A stretch of 64,000 bases of DNA from Letharia columbiana (taxonomy: Eukaryota; Ascomycota; Lecanoromycetes; Lecanorales; Parmeliaceae): assembly GCF_014066305.1 (NCBI RefSeq), contig NW_023501040.1, positions 62,001 to 126,000 of the forward strand, written 5' to 3'. The notes under the pieces were generated by a model. That model saw only the letters and a program-made list of their open reading frames with translations, made no database searches and was not told the origin of the DNA. Shown one piece after another: positions 1-11,068 of this stretch; position 1 is the stretch's first letter; each line of letters opens with the position of its first letter. Made by a program: the position numbers and the translations under genes.

Positions 1-510
1 GAGCCCCATTAACACCTGTACAATTACTGCCTGCCATAGTGTTTTGCAGAACCCGAAAGCAACAAAGCATGCAGCGCTGAGCAGTGTTCCTGTCAGCACC
101 ACAGGTTTTCTTCCAATTCTATCTGACAGCCATCCCCAAAAGAAATTTGTAGCGAATTGTGCCAAGGCGAAGGAGGAGGCTACGAGCCCAACGTAGAGTC
201 CAACCTGCCCGGGATCGACGTCTCCGAATGTGGCTACCATTTGTGGTAGGTAGGGCCCAATGGAGTTCAGGGCGGTCTGCTCGGAGAGGGAGATGACCGC
301 CAAGACAAAGAGCTGCCTGATGGGGAGAGGTGACCCTTCATGGTTGGAACCCTTAGACCCCGTTCGGGCATGATGAGGCCCGTCGTGGGACGAAGTCCTG
401 GAAGTGTCTGATGGCGGCTGACCTTTGGATTTGGGGGGAGGAGTGGGGAAGGTCTGGTAGTGAGTGGTTGAGGACTTTCGCTGCGTAGTGCCGTTATTCG
501 GGCGTCCCAT
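1..510 (-). CDS. MFS transporter, DHA1-like (3' part cut off by window edge)
   Basis: A single open frame starts at the ATG at 508-510 and runs off the left edge, giving the first 170 residues. About 60 hydrophilic Ser/Pro/Thr-rich residues precede the first membrane segment. Around residues 63-85 comes a helix with the text LSEQTALNSIGPYLPQM, followed by a second helix. The classic MFS motif A in the loop between helices 2 and 3 reads GWLSDRIGRKPV. This places the protein among 12- or 14-TM proton-coupled facilitators of the drug:H+ antiporter (DHA1) type. The substrate cannot be told from this part. No intron is needed in the visible portion. The remaining helices lie outside the window. 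Confidence 0.85.
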   Translation of the reverse strand, partial: MGRPNNGTTQRKSSTTHYQTFPTPPPKSKGQPPSDTSRTSSHDGPHHARTGSKGSNHEGSPLPIRQLFVLAVISLSEQTALNSIGPYLPQMVATFGDVDPGQVGLYVGLVASSFALAQFATNFFWGWLSDRIGRKPVVLTGTLLSAACFVAFGFCKTLWQAVIVQVLMGL

Positions 511-871
511 CGCAGGAAATGAACACGACGGTGTATGTCATAAGCGACAGTGAGTAACTCTGAATAACAAGTAAGGAACAATCATGGATAAAGCGAGGTT
601 CTCCCCACACAGCAAAGCGAGAGGAAAATTAAGTCTACAACAGTACAGACTCCGAGCTTCACGCTAACACAAGCTCGATAAGATCTACGCTTGTCCCAAT
701 TCAGATCACTCTATCAGATCCGACTTGGCAGACCGAAGACTGGTAACTCTGACTTCGAATGCGAATTCTTTTGTCGTACTCAACAACCAATGAGAGATGT
801 AAAGTGGCAATGACATTTTCATTCTCTATTGTACAAAGCTTCTAGTCCGACAGACGATCGATCATATTCAA
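511..871. other. intergenic, promoter of MFS gene and 3' end of SGNH gene
   Basis: 361 bases between the start of the leftward MFS gene and the stop of the leftward SGNH gene. It must hold the MFS promoter and the SGNH terminator. No open frame, repeat or RNA was recognised. Confidence 0.5.
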
Positions 872-3116
872 TTAGACGAGGAGATCTCCCTTCACTGCAC
901 CCTCCTTCTCCCAAAATATCTTCTTCAGCTTTCTCTCTTTCTCGTCTTCTATATACTTGTCAAAGTTCTTCTGTTCAGGATTAAAGACCTTGCCTTGATA
1001 TACTTCGTGCGGCAGGAAAGCGCATCTATCCTCCACGCCAGCAAGATATCTGCAAACATGCATGTGCAGGAAAATAGCAACTCGCTGGTTCCCTTGCACT
1101 GTCAATCTCCACTTCGGGGGGGCCGCGGTGTCGTCGTAGAAGAAGTCAAGGCCCTCCGAGTCGTCAACGCTCGTATCAAGCCAGCCGGAGGTGTCGAGCC
1201 AGAACACCGCCTTGTCTCCATCAGCTCTAAGCTTGGCGACTGCGTTCTGAGTAGCTTGTTCAAGCTGACCCCGCAACGGTCTCATCACGAAGATGGGAAT
1301 CGCTGCTGGCGCTATGCTCGAAACCATTCCAGGAGTCCCACTCCTCTCGCTTTGCAGAATGGATGGGTGTTTGGGATAGGCTAGTCCTCGTATCGCTTTG
1401 ATCAGGGAGACGTATGTCGTCTCAAAGCTTTCAGAGAGGTCCCATAGAGTCTTGTTGTGATCAGATGCATGGTCGTTGAAAGAGATATCGTCTGAATCAC
1501 CAAGGTTAATCACCTGTCGTGAGTTTAGTCAAGGTTTTCGGGGTGCTTGACAAGGGTCTTTTACCAAGACGTCTGGTACGTAAGCACTGAACATCCACGG
1601 ATGTTCGAAGTATGCTGAGCCATAGGGACCACTGCGTATTCGATCAGTCCTCCGTCAGTGCATTAACATTGGGCAGATCTTGCCTGCGAAAAAACACATC
1701 TCCCATACCAGCTGATTCGCCAGAGCCGCTAATGCAATCTGGCGTTAGGCACATTCCATCGACACCAATTCCAACATGATCAGCCCCAAACATCTCCCCC
1801 AGCAAGTACTCCCAGCCCATGACACCAGATAGCAAGCCGTCCGCGCCTCCCGTACGCCTGCCCCGTTGCTTTCCGGTCAAAGAGCCCGGTGAGTCCGTGA
1901 TAACTTCAAGTAGCTTTTTCCGATCTTGATTGGCGAATGGAATATTGTCGTCTTCGGCAATATCGCTGGCCTTCTGTCGACCACTTTTGGTAGTACCATC
2001 TTCCTCAATGTCATTCAGTCCAGTCCTATGCCTTTCTCCTACTTGATCGTTCTCCGCGTTCAGCAGATCCTCGTTCACGTAGTCCTCGCTGAGCAAAGAC
2101 CCAGCCACTTTGACGAGCTTGCCTCCTTTGCTGAGCCAAAGACCTTCCAATTCCACGACGCCCATCCCATGGTCATCAGTCATTGGGGCGACAACGCGGA
2201 CATGGTGCTCTATTCTCTCGTCCAGGCCATTGGAGCTGATAGTGACTAGCGATGACGAATTTGGCAGAAGAATGTATTCTTGGTCATCGACCTCGGCCAG
2301 CAAGGAGACAGGCGGTGCAGCTTTGTCGCCGGGGACTGGGTGGAATGAGTAATGCTTGCGATGACCATGCACTAGCAGTGTTGATGCTTCTGGGATACTG
2401 CTTAGTGTGCTTGACTCTTGCTCTGGCGCATTATGAAGGGCCAGGAGCAGAGAAGTGGTATTCTTGACGGAAATGTCAAAGTAGACTCCTACAGAAGGTC
2501 TATAAGCTATTCCGTCGCTATCAGAGTATCTTTGGTAGTTACCTGGAAATGTTCCATCTCTGCGTAATCTATTGGGCGTAGACGTCCAGCGGCCAACGTA
2601 CTGCAACACGTCAATGACAAGACTATTTGTGTCTTGTTGCCGACTCACATGGATCTTCGGATTCGCGGCCGGGTAGAATTGATAGTCATGCATTCTCCTC
2701 TCGTGCAAGAAGTCCCTGCCTAAGCCACTGGCCCCAAGCTTGACAACATTCATCTCCTCACTGCCTCCGTTGAACCACCATAGAGCCAACGCAATAACCA
2801 TGAGTAGAAGCCATACGGGCTTGCTCGCAAACAGACGCTTGAAGCGGTACCCATTGTGTTTGCGATAACACGATCTAATCGTGCGGCGAGGGGCGAATGA
2901 CTCTGGGGTTTCGTCAATCGTTGGCGCTTTGAGACCTGCAGAGTAGTAGGGAGAGTATGCTGTTCTGGCGAACGGGGTATCTCCAGGAGTAGGGTATGGA
3001 GTGATGAAACGACTCGTAGGCGGTGGAGTGCTCCGAGCTGATTGGCGCGGTGAGCCAGTGAGATCTGTCAAGGTAAGGTGGAGTTTTGGACGACTGCGAA
3101 AAGGTGGCTGCGACAT
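872..3116 (-). CDS. type II membrane SGNH/GDSL hydrolase-like protein with a GC-AG intron
   Basis: Three exons, 3116-1684, 1631-1565 and 1513-872, encode about 713 residues. The N terminus is a cytosolic Pro/Ser/Thr-rich tail. One membrane anchor follows near residues 99-115 (PVWLLLMVIALALWWF), then a large extracytoplasmic part. The C-terminal half carries SGNH-esterase-like blocks: a GxSGxG-rich stretch, VINLGDSD (block III-like) and LDTSGWLDT before LTVQGNQRVA. I could not see an unambiguous GDSx nucleophile, and the His expected before LT near the end reads Arg, so activity is uncertain. The first intron (1632-1683, 52 bp) has a GC donor (AG|GCAAGA) and a CTGAC branch site. Splicing there gives the expected phrase FFRSGPYGS. 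The second intron is 1514-1564. Family assignment is by recalled similarity to fungal SGNH proteins. Confidence 0.7.
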
Positions 3117-3702
3117 GGCCCTGAAATTCTTATTCTCCTCCTATCGAAAGCCTCTTGTAAGATGAGCGTCTTCAGGTTAAGATTTTCGTGTGTCATGCGA
3201 ACCAAGCGTCGTTGCGTTTGGTTGTGTTGACGAGACCCCGCACGCATGGCATGAGCGACTACCTAGGCAAGTAGGTGCGGTCGCTCAAACCTCATCGTCG
3301 ATCCGTCAATTCAAAGGCCAGTTAAATTCATCTTCTGAGCGTCTAGTAAGAAGATATATTCAGGGTATCACACGCGACGCAATGCATGTCTAGAAGCTGG
3401 ACGAGGAGAATAACTCCCTTGACGTTGCCATCAAAATGGGTCCTGACGCATACCTAACTTCGACCTACCTATCTTCGACCTGCCTACCTGTCACCGGTCT
3501 TGAGGACTTCAAGAGCACCACTATCATCAATTCTACTATTGGGCAGCGAATAATGCCAGATACACTCCCCATCCCATTCCTACTAAGCTTCCAACAACCG
3601 TCTTCCTCTCCACGGGTATGAACAAGTGCTGCACTAGATTAACGGCCGGCCAGAGCTTATAGCCCGCTTTCATGACGGGCCACATTTGCTAGCATGCAAT
3701 TA
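3117..3702. other. intergenic, nothing recognised
   Basis: 586 bases between the start of the leftward SGNH gene and the stop of the leftward Mpv17 gene. Short frames on the plus strand have no recognisable similarity. A run of TACCTACCT-type pyrimidine repeats lies near 3450-3490. Confidence 0.4.
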
Positions 3703-4266
3703 TCAGCAAATGCATGCATCTACACTTAGAGCACCACCACATACCTCCCTCACCGCCATCCAGCATTCCTTTAATGGCACGCCCCTCAATGCCCTACTAC
3801 CTCCGACATACGCCGCGACATTGACCACCGCCGAAATCGTTTGATCGAGCCCAAGCTTGATCAGCGTGTTCCGCACATTCAACCTCTTCTCCACCTCCAC
3901 ACCCTTGCCCCCGTCATCCACATTCATTTTCTTGAGAGTGTACCCGGGGAATTTCTTTTCGATATACTGCTGCCAAAGGTAGTTGGGAGGCGTCGAGAGC
4001 AGGGTGTAGAGGAGAAGAGCTGGGATATTTGGCGGAGGCGAAGACGTGAAATACTGAGCAATAAGGAGTGAGCAGAGAGTAAGGACGGTGGATTCTGCGT
4101 CGATTTTCTAGTCAGCATTGCTTCTTTGAGGCAAAGTCCAGAGTCGCAAGACAAATTTTGGGGAGTAGGGAAGGTCAAATTGCGCGACTCAGTCTCAGTA
4201 CCAAGTACGAAGGATCATGTCCAAAATGTACGTACGAAGGGTCGCGTTAATGATTGGTGGGACCAT
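3703..4266 (-). CDS. Mpv17/PMP22 family membrane protein
   Basis: Two exons: 4266-4236 (ATG, 31 nt) and 4094-3703, joined across a 141-bp intron with donor GTACGT and acceptor GCAG. Together they encode 140 residues. The start reads MVPPIINATLQ, the usual opening of fungal Mpv17/PMP22 proteins. Around residue 40 comes LLSTPPNYLWQQYIE, then NVRNTLIKLGLDQT, both typical of the family, which forms four-helix channels in peroxisomal or inner mitochondrial membranes. The protein is short (family usually 170-220 residues) and its C terminus (VCGGALSVDACIC) departs from the usual WP..NF ending. Organelle and substrate are unknown. It shares a divergent promoter with the acyl-CoA synthetase at 4922, and that promoter holds an inverted-repeat element. 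Confidence 0.65.
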
Positions 4267-4418
4267 CTTGACGGAGATATGTGTGAGAGTGAGATTTTGC
4301 TCAAAAGAAAGCGCAAAGCAGGAGGCCTGGGGTATCACTGAGTCTAGTCTCCAGGTAACCCAGAGCTTCTCCCAAGGCGAATGGTTTCAATGGCGCGTTT
4401 GGCTCGCTTATTGCGGCT

Positions 4419-4680
4419 CTTAGATTCACCCCCGGATGCAATTCCCTAGCAAATGCAATCTTTCGTTCCACACCATCTGATTAAAACCTTGAAAAAACAG
4501 ATTATGAAGCGTAGAATACGATTTCTAAAGCTTCACGGGTTCTTCAAATCGAAGTCGTACTGATAAAGTTATATAACGATCGACTTGTAGTACGATTTTG
4601 GTGAGACGCAGACAATTAAGGGACCGGACTTATCGGACATTGCATCTGCCAGGGGATTGCATCCGGGGTTGAAACTAAAG
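4419..4680. mobile_element. MITE-like element, copy 1 (terminal inverted repeats)
   Basis: A 262-bp non-coding segment with imperfect inverted ends of about 38 bp. The left end (4419-4456) reads CTTAG.TTCACCCCCGGATGCAAT and the right end (4643-4680) is its near-complement, ending ATTGCATCCGGGGTTGAAAC. The interior is AT-rich and encodes nothing. A second copy in opposite orientation lies at 35451-35686. I cannot define the target-site duplication with certainty. No transposase is present, so it would need one supplied elsewhere. It lies in the shared promoter of the Mpv17-like and acyl-CoA synthetase genes. Confidence 0.7.
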
Positions 4681-4921
4681 TATGCAGGAATTGGGGAAGC
4701 CGAGGTCTGGCAGGAAACGGCGTAGCTTAAGCCCGGCGGCATGGGAAAAGGTGTGGGGGAGATGGAGCTGATGTTGTGCGTGTCATTGTAACATCCGGTC
4801 TTTCATATCGTATATATCCCTTGCAAATCTATCATCAATCTATCTTCGTCTGTCTACACTTGCTCGTATGCAATCAGCCAGCAGGACATCGTCCGTGTGA
4901 TGCGGTAGAAATCATATTATC

Positions 4922-7083
4922 ATGGCTTTAGGTAGATACATATGTCTTCCCTGATGGGACCCCAACAGCATCTGACACGTTGACTCCATCACAGCTACCA
5001 CAGCCGCCATTGCTGCAGGCACGACAGCAGCAGCAGCCTACTTAGACGCCAAGTTCCATCTCAGCAAAGACATCCGCCAGTTGCGGATGCTCAGCAGTGC
5101 GGAGCGCGAGACCACAAGAGCTAGTACAGAAACCCTCCCTCATTGGCATCCCCTGCCAACAGCTCTCGTTGGCTGACCCTGTAATCCTCTCGTCACAGTC
5201 AAAACCAAACGCCTATCCTGCCTCTACTTCTTCGAAGAAGCCGTCCGCGACTACCCCGACGCTGAGGCTATCTGGTCGCGTGAGGGAATATTCACTTGGA
5301 AAGAGACACATACCAAGACTTGCCAATATGCTGCATATTTCCTTGAGCTGGGTGTCAGACCTGGCGAGCTGGTGGCCTTTTATTTACAGAACTCGCCTGA
5401 GTTCGTCTTTGCGTGGTTGGGATTATGGGCCATTGTACGCTTTTGAGGGCTTTTAAGAACAGAAACGTCTGATTGACTGACTGTGGTAGGGATGTGCACC
5501 GGCCATGATCAATTTCAATTTATCCGAAGATGCCTTGATACATTGTTTGAAGCTTTCGGGCGCCAAGATAGTAGTGGTTGATGAAGAGGAGAAGGTGAGG
5601 ACCAGGATTGATGGTGAGAAGCAGAGGATAGAGGAGCTTGGCATGCAGACCATCGTGCTGTCTAGGGAGTTGAAGAGCTCCATAGCTGCAAAGACTGCAC
5701 AAAGACCTGATGACAGCTATCGAGAAGGCCTCAAAGCCAGCTTCCCAAGTGTACTGTTTTACACCAGGTGAGATCGAGACATTCCACGCCACAAAATTGG
5801 CGTCAGGACTCGCTGACGAGGAGTTCATCAGTGGGACGACCGGTCTGCCCAAAGGCGCATCATTTCCCACCAGTCGAATGCACCTCGCGGGTGCCAGGCG
5901 TGCAAATTATTGTGACCAGCGCCCCGGTCCTGGTGGAGACAGATGGTACGTCTGCATGCCGATGTACCATGGGACGGGTGGAATCGCGGCAATGACGTGC
6001 ATGATGGCCGGTGTCTCCCTCGCCATTGGTAAAGGCTTTTCAGTCAGTAACTTTTGGCGTGATGTCCGAGATTCGGAGTCGACCTTCTTCGCGTATGTGG
6101 GGGAGACGGCACGCTACCTCCTCGCTGCACCCCCGTCGCCATTGGATAAAGAGCACAAGGTCCGTTGTATGTGGGGCAATGGATTGAGACCCGACGTGTG
6201 GCTTCCTTTCCGTGAGCGCTTTGGTGTACCGGAAGTGGCCGAGTTCTTCAATAGCTCTGAGGGTATGTTGTCTTTGTTCGTCTGGAACCGAGGAAATTAT
6301 TCTGTCGATTGTGTTGGCCATCATGGAGCGTTGATGAGACTTGTAACGAGGGATACATTCGCGCCCGTAGCCATCGACCATGAGACGAACGAAATCATCA
6401 GAAACCCAAAGACAGGCTTTGCAACACGAAATAGCTACAATGAGGGCGGCGAGATTCTTGTCAGATTGTCCGATGAATCGCTCTTTCCGGGGTACTGGAA
6501 TAACCCTGAGGCAACAAAGAAGAAACTCGATCGGGATGTGTTCAGAAAGGGAGATCTGTATTACAGATCGGGCGACGCCCTGAGAAGGACTGATGACGGA
6601 AGATGGCTCTTCATGGACCGCTTAGGGGATACGTATCGATGGAAGAGCGAGAACGTCAGCACTGCCGAGGTCGCAGAGGTGATTGGCAAATTCCCCGGCG
6701 TCTTCGAGGCCAACGTGTATGGAGTTGAGATACCCAGGCATGAGGGCAGAGCAGGGTGTGCTGCTCTTAGCATAGCGCCTGAACATCGGAAGAATTTCGA
6801 TTGGAGGGGACTTGCATCACATGCGAGGAAACAGTTGCCAGGATATGCGGTACCTGTCTTTGTGAGAGTGCTAGGTGGAGAAGTTGGCGGGGCAGCGAGT
6901 CATAACAACAAGCAAAACAAGGTTGCTTTGCGAGCAGAAGGGATCGACCCGAGCAAGAAGGGCTCAAAGGTAATGGGTGGTGGAGGAGATGAAAATTACT
7001 GGATGTCCCCAAAAAGCGATAAGTTTGTCCGCTTCGAAGATAAGGACTGGCGCAATCTAGTGGGAGGGACAGCTAGGCTTTGA
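4922..7083 (+). CDS. very-long-chain fatty-acyl-CoA synthetase / fatty acid transporter (FATP/Fat1 type)
   Basis: Five exons: 4922-4931, 4995-5123, 5199-5434, 5490-5767 and 5832-7083, giving 634 residues, normal for FATP proteins. It belongs to the AMP-forming adenylate family, which activates fatty acids to acyl-CoA with ATP. The AMP-binding P-loop-like motif YTSGTTGLPKGA (residues ~215-226) is split by intron 4. Later blocks include YVCMPMYHGTGG, FNSSEGMLSLF, GYWNNPEATKKK, and RSGDALRRTDDGRWLFMDRLGDTYRWKSENVSTAEV split over the usual A7-A9 region, all typical of fungal Fat1-like enzymes. The N terminus has a hydrophobic Ala-rich stretch suited to an ER or peroxisome membrane. All introns have GT-AG ends and three have CTGAC branch sites. 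Ascomycetes carry several paralogues, so no symbol is given. Confidence 0.88.
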
Positions 7084-8472
7084 GAAATGTTGTGTCAATG
7101 TGCATATAGCATGTGGTAATGTGTAAGGGAATATTGAGCCCATGAGTCTGTGGTGCACTCTTCTGTTGAAGGAACCCGAAAGTGTCGACCAGCTATCAAA
7201 GTCTCGTCCACATAAGACCAACTTCAACTTTACGCCGTTCTATATCGGGGCGCGTGCATTGCCTCGATGATCTGTACGATCCAGAGATTAGCATGTGCAA
7301 TGACGACTTTGCGACGTAATTAACGTGAATTTTGAATGGCCCTCAGTGATCTTGGTGTAACAATGTGTAATCATTCCCCGGAGGAAAATCATTTACTATC
7401 TAGTGCTTGTGTTTTGTAATCATTGGGCAGGAAAGGTATCTGGACTAGGCGGACGGACCTTCCTGCATTCCATCCATGCAAAGGCAACCACGTTGATGGA
7501 TGCTTGGTGCATCGCGAGCACATTCAGTGATAATCTTGAAACGATCGGCCAGGTACCTAATGCGATCCTGGTCAGCAGGCGAGAAAGAGACTCGATGAGA
7601 AAACGAGCTGGGCACGCAGAGGAAGGTCAGAATATGTAAGATTGAATATCATACAACTTTCTCCGTATCGAGCCTCCGGCGAGAGGTTCACGGGCAAAGA
7701 GTCAATCGCAAATTATAACATCATAGTGTAGAGCAGAGAGCCAAAGAATAGAGTAGTCAAGTATCATACCTCCATCACACTCTTCAATTGTAGGCCCGAG
7801 CTATCGCGAGTCGGATAGGCGAGCTTGAGCCTGTAGTCTTGAGCACGGAACATCTCTTATAGATCTCACATCCTTGACCGGTCACTGGCGGCGCCTTCAA
7901 ATCTTCCGCCTGTGACTGCATCTGCTTGCCTGCGGCGAGGACTCGGAATACGCCGGTCTTACTTTAGTCGGCATATTAAGTCGGCGGTCGTGGAGGATCA
8001 CTCGCGTCTCGCAGAGTGATTTGGTGCAGGCATTTTCTGTTGATAACCGTGTAAAGAGCGCAGGCGAGTTCTTTTCAATGGTGTTGGAGGCAGAGGAGGA
8101 CGCAGCGCCCAGTGCAACAGGTACCGTACCTCATCTTGGAGGGTTTTGTCATCGTGTACCGGTAGTAATGAGAGTTTTAGTATCTGCGCGCACTCGCATA
8201 AGCATTCAAGAAGATACGAAAAATGTGCTTGGTCTAAGATGTTTGAAATCGCACTTCGAGAAATTGAATGATCTGCAAGCCTGCAAAGTAAGGCGCTAAG
8301 CTAGCGCCAAATTTTAGCCGAGCTGCCCACCAAAGTTGACTCGCAACTCAGCATCGGTGATCGATTTTTACAACATCCTCTTTACAATCAGATCTACCTG
8401 TGAGTTATCCTTGATCCACTATATCACCGGGAGCACTGTCACTGACTCTAAATCCCTACAGTCACCGCCGGC
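7084..8472. other. intergenic, 3' of acyl-CoA synthetase and promoter/5' leader of eL14
   Basis: 1389 bases. Two plus-strand frames (7403-7639 and 8021-8299) show no recognisable similarity or splice context. The last part is the eL14 leader, with a likely 5'-UTR intron at 8400-8461 (donor GTGAGT, branch CACTGAC, acceptor ACAG) ending 11 bases before the ATG. Confidence 0.5.
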
Positions 8473-9091
8473 ATGGCAGAAAACGCAGACATCGAGATCA
8501 AAGCCTCACAGTGGAGGTTGGTCGAGGTCGGCCGCGTCGTGCTCTTTACCCACGGTCAATACACTGGACGCTTAGCAGTCATCGTTGAGATCATAGATCA
8601 CAAGCGTGTACGTCTCGGCACCCGAGCCTTCCTCCCACTTGCTTGGCCTGACGTTCAGAACAGGCATTGGTCGATGGACCATCCAAGAAAGAAAATGCAG
8701 CTGTCCCTCGTCAGTCCGTCGCACTGAACAACCTTATCATCACTCCTATCGTCATTGAAAAGCTACCACGAGCCGCTGGGAGAGGTGCGGTTGCGAGAGC
8801 ATGGGAGAAGAGAGAGGTTGAGAAGAAGTGGGATGAGAGTGCGTGGGCAAAGAGGCGGGAGCAGAGGGAGAAGAGACGTAATCTTTCGGATTTCGATCGA
8901 TTCAAGGTCCTGAGGTTGAAGAAACAGGTACGCGAGTCCCGAGCATGCGCATGGTCCCTTGGTGTCTGAAGACGGTTGCTCTATTCCACATGACGGCAGG
9001 ACTACCTGGCTAATTGCATTCTTTCTAGGCACGTTTCGAAGTTCGCAAGGCACACGCAAACGTCCGAGCTTCGGCAAAGTCGTCATCGTGA
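8473..9091 (+). CDS. RPL14: 60S ribosomal protein eL14
   Basis: Three coding exons, 8473-8607, 8664-8927 and 9029-9091, encode 153 residues. The KOW-like N-terminal domain shows [26 protein letters not shown] and LVDGP, followed by a highly basic C-terminal helix ([18 protein letters not shown]), the hallmark of eukaryotic eL14. It is a component of the large cytosolic ribosomal subunit. The start is the first ATG after the leader intron and matches the usual short N terminus. It is followed on the same strand by two other housekeeping genes, EGD2 and ATP7. Introns were checked for snoRNA boxes and none was convincing. Confidence 0.95.
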
Positions 9092-9689
9092 ATAGAGGTT
9101 CTTTGTGCGGGAAGCGGGGAGCAAATGTCTAAGCTTTACTATTGCGGAGGGGTGGATGCTCTATGCTAGGACTGAGAGTCGAGTAGCAGCACTCAACCAC
9201 TGAAGCGCACGAGTGTCTCACAATTGTTTCCGTTCAATTCGCCAACGTCTTCCTGAGGATCGATTATTTGAGGGTCACGAGAAAAACCTGAAATGAAGCT
9301 TCCACCAGCCAGTTACGTAGAGTGTAGAGAGCGTATAGTCTGATTACACCTGTTTAGTGTCACTACGTAGCAGTCTGAACTGCGATAGATCGAACTTGGA
9401 TTTGCGTTGCAAAGCCCTAGCTTTCACTAGCGCAAAATCGAAATTCGGCAGAGCTTCACCAAATCCGCTAATTTCACACAGTCACACTTCGAGTCTTCAA
9501 ATCTGTCAAACACACTCTTGCAGTAAAGTAAGTGAAAACCCGAGCTTCACAAGTATTACCGACTGTCAATTGTCCTTACAACGTACGCTGCTTCACTGCC
9601 AACAGCGTATGGGAAGTTGGGAACGTTGATTTTCAAGTGATGCAAAATTATGCGCTGACAGCTGTGCTTTAGTACATTCCTGCGCCAAG
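9092..9689. other. intergenic / EGD2 leader
   Basis: 598 bases between eL14 and EGD2. It should contain the eL14 terminator and the EGD2 promoter and leader. The only open frames are short and unrecognised. Confidence 0.4.
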
Positions 9690-10588
9690 ATGTCAAATCC
9701 ACGCATCGAAGAGCTTCCCGACGACCCACCTGCCAAGAAGGGCGCAGAGGTCGACGATGCCTCGAGCAGCTCCGACTCAGATGAAGCGGATGCGGCGGGA
9801 GGAGAGGGGGACTCCGGCATCCCAGCTGGTTCCAGTGTGACCGTGCACTCTCGTAACGAGAAGAAAGCGAGGAAATCAATTGCGAAGCTGGGGTTGAAGC
9901 ACGTTCCGGGCATCACAAGGGTCACGTTGAGGAGGCCGAAAAATGTGGGTCATGGACTCTGATTGCATGTGGACCGGACCCTCGCTTGGGCATAGCTTTG
10001 GAGGCTCTCAGAGCAAGGCCATTAGCTGATACTTCCTCGACAGATCCTCTTCGTCATCAATTCGCCCGACGTCTACAAGTCTCCCTCGAGCAACACTTGG
10101 ATGTATAGGCCTCTGCAATTCTGAAATTTGGGGTTAAGGCTGACACTACATGTAGTATCTTTGGAGAAGCCAAGATTGAGGACCTCAGCTCTCAGATAAG
10201 CGACAGCGCTCTCAAGAACATGACACCCTCCGACAACGCTGGTGACTCTCACGCCGGCCATAACCACGCTGCCGAGGGCAAGGGCAAGGCTATCGAAGAG
10301 GCCAAGAAAGAGGAAGAGGAAGATGATGGGGAGGAGGTTGATGACTCGGGTCTGGAGGCCAAGGATATTGAGCTGGTCATGGCCCAAGCGAGTGTGTCAC
10401 GGAAGAAGGCGGTCAAGGCTCTCAAGGAGGTACGTATGTCCAATTCTTAACCTGGGCAATAACCTGACTTTTGTGTCTACAATTGCAGAATGATAACGAC
10501 ATAGTCAAGTATTACCACTCCCTTCGTCTAATACGTTCCGTGCTTGCTGACACGTTGGTGCAGCTCTATTATGGCGCTTTCCAGTTAG
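9690..10588 (+). CDS. EGD2: nascent polypeptide-associated complex subunit alpha
   Basis: Five exons: 9690-9944, 10044-10102, 10156-10429, 10489-10508 and 10564-10588, giving 210 residues. NAC-alpha pairs with NAC-beta at the ribosome exit tunnel and shields emerging chains from wrong targeting. The acidic N terminus ([13 protein letters not shown]) precedes the NAC domain, whose signature [20 protein letters not shown] and [22 protein letters not shown] is clear. An acidic linker leads to a C-terminal UBA domain ([27 protein letters not shown], split across the last introns) ending NDNDIVNSIMALSS. The last two coding exons are only 20 and 25 nt long, but they restore the conserved ending exactly, which supports the model. 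Confidence 0.95.
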
Positions 10589-11068
10589 CAACAAGACTCC
10601 CTAAAATGGCACGAGCAAGGTTGAGCACGGCGAGCACGGATGATCTCTGTACTAGCGATGCTTCCATAGCGGGGATGGTGGGATATTCGCCATATCCAGC
10701 AGATTGGGCATACCCTCCTGTTCTGTTCTCAATCTCCAATCAAAAGCACCCAGTTGAACATATCTCAGCGTTCGTTTGCAACAATCCGCAAACTTGTAGT
10801 ATTTGCGCTTGTCGTGACTGCTGTACAGGGGGCTACGGCCAACGTAGCAAGGTATCCCCAACCGTTGAAGATTGCAGAGCTCCTCATGAGTATTGAAGCT
10901 GCAGCCTTAAAGTATAGATGAATTTGATTGCTAGTCTCATGGTGGAGCATCACGTGACCGACCTCTTGAGAAATAGCGTGCCAAGACATCGACCAGAAGC
11001 TCAACCTCAATCTTCCATTTTGATTTATCTCACGCCAACAACATCCCATTGCCATTGGAACCGCAGAC
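10589..11068. other. intergenic, nothing recognised
   Basis: 480 bases between EGD2 and ATP7 on the same strand. No frame, repeat or RNA recognised. Confidence 0.4.

Noticed and set aside
872..1513. Separate 213-residue gene next to a 490-residue gene
   Set aside because: The frame opens with GTG, not ATG. Splicing through 1565-1631 joins it in frame to the upstream gene with the expected family text.
8928..9028. snoRNA inside the last eL14 intron
   Set aside because: Ribosomal-protein introns often host snoRNAs, but no proper C box (RTGATGA) and D box (CTGA) pair with closing stem was found.
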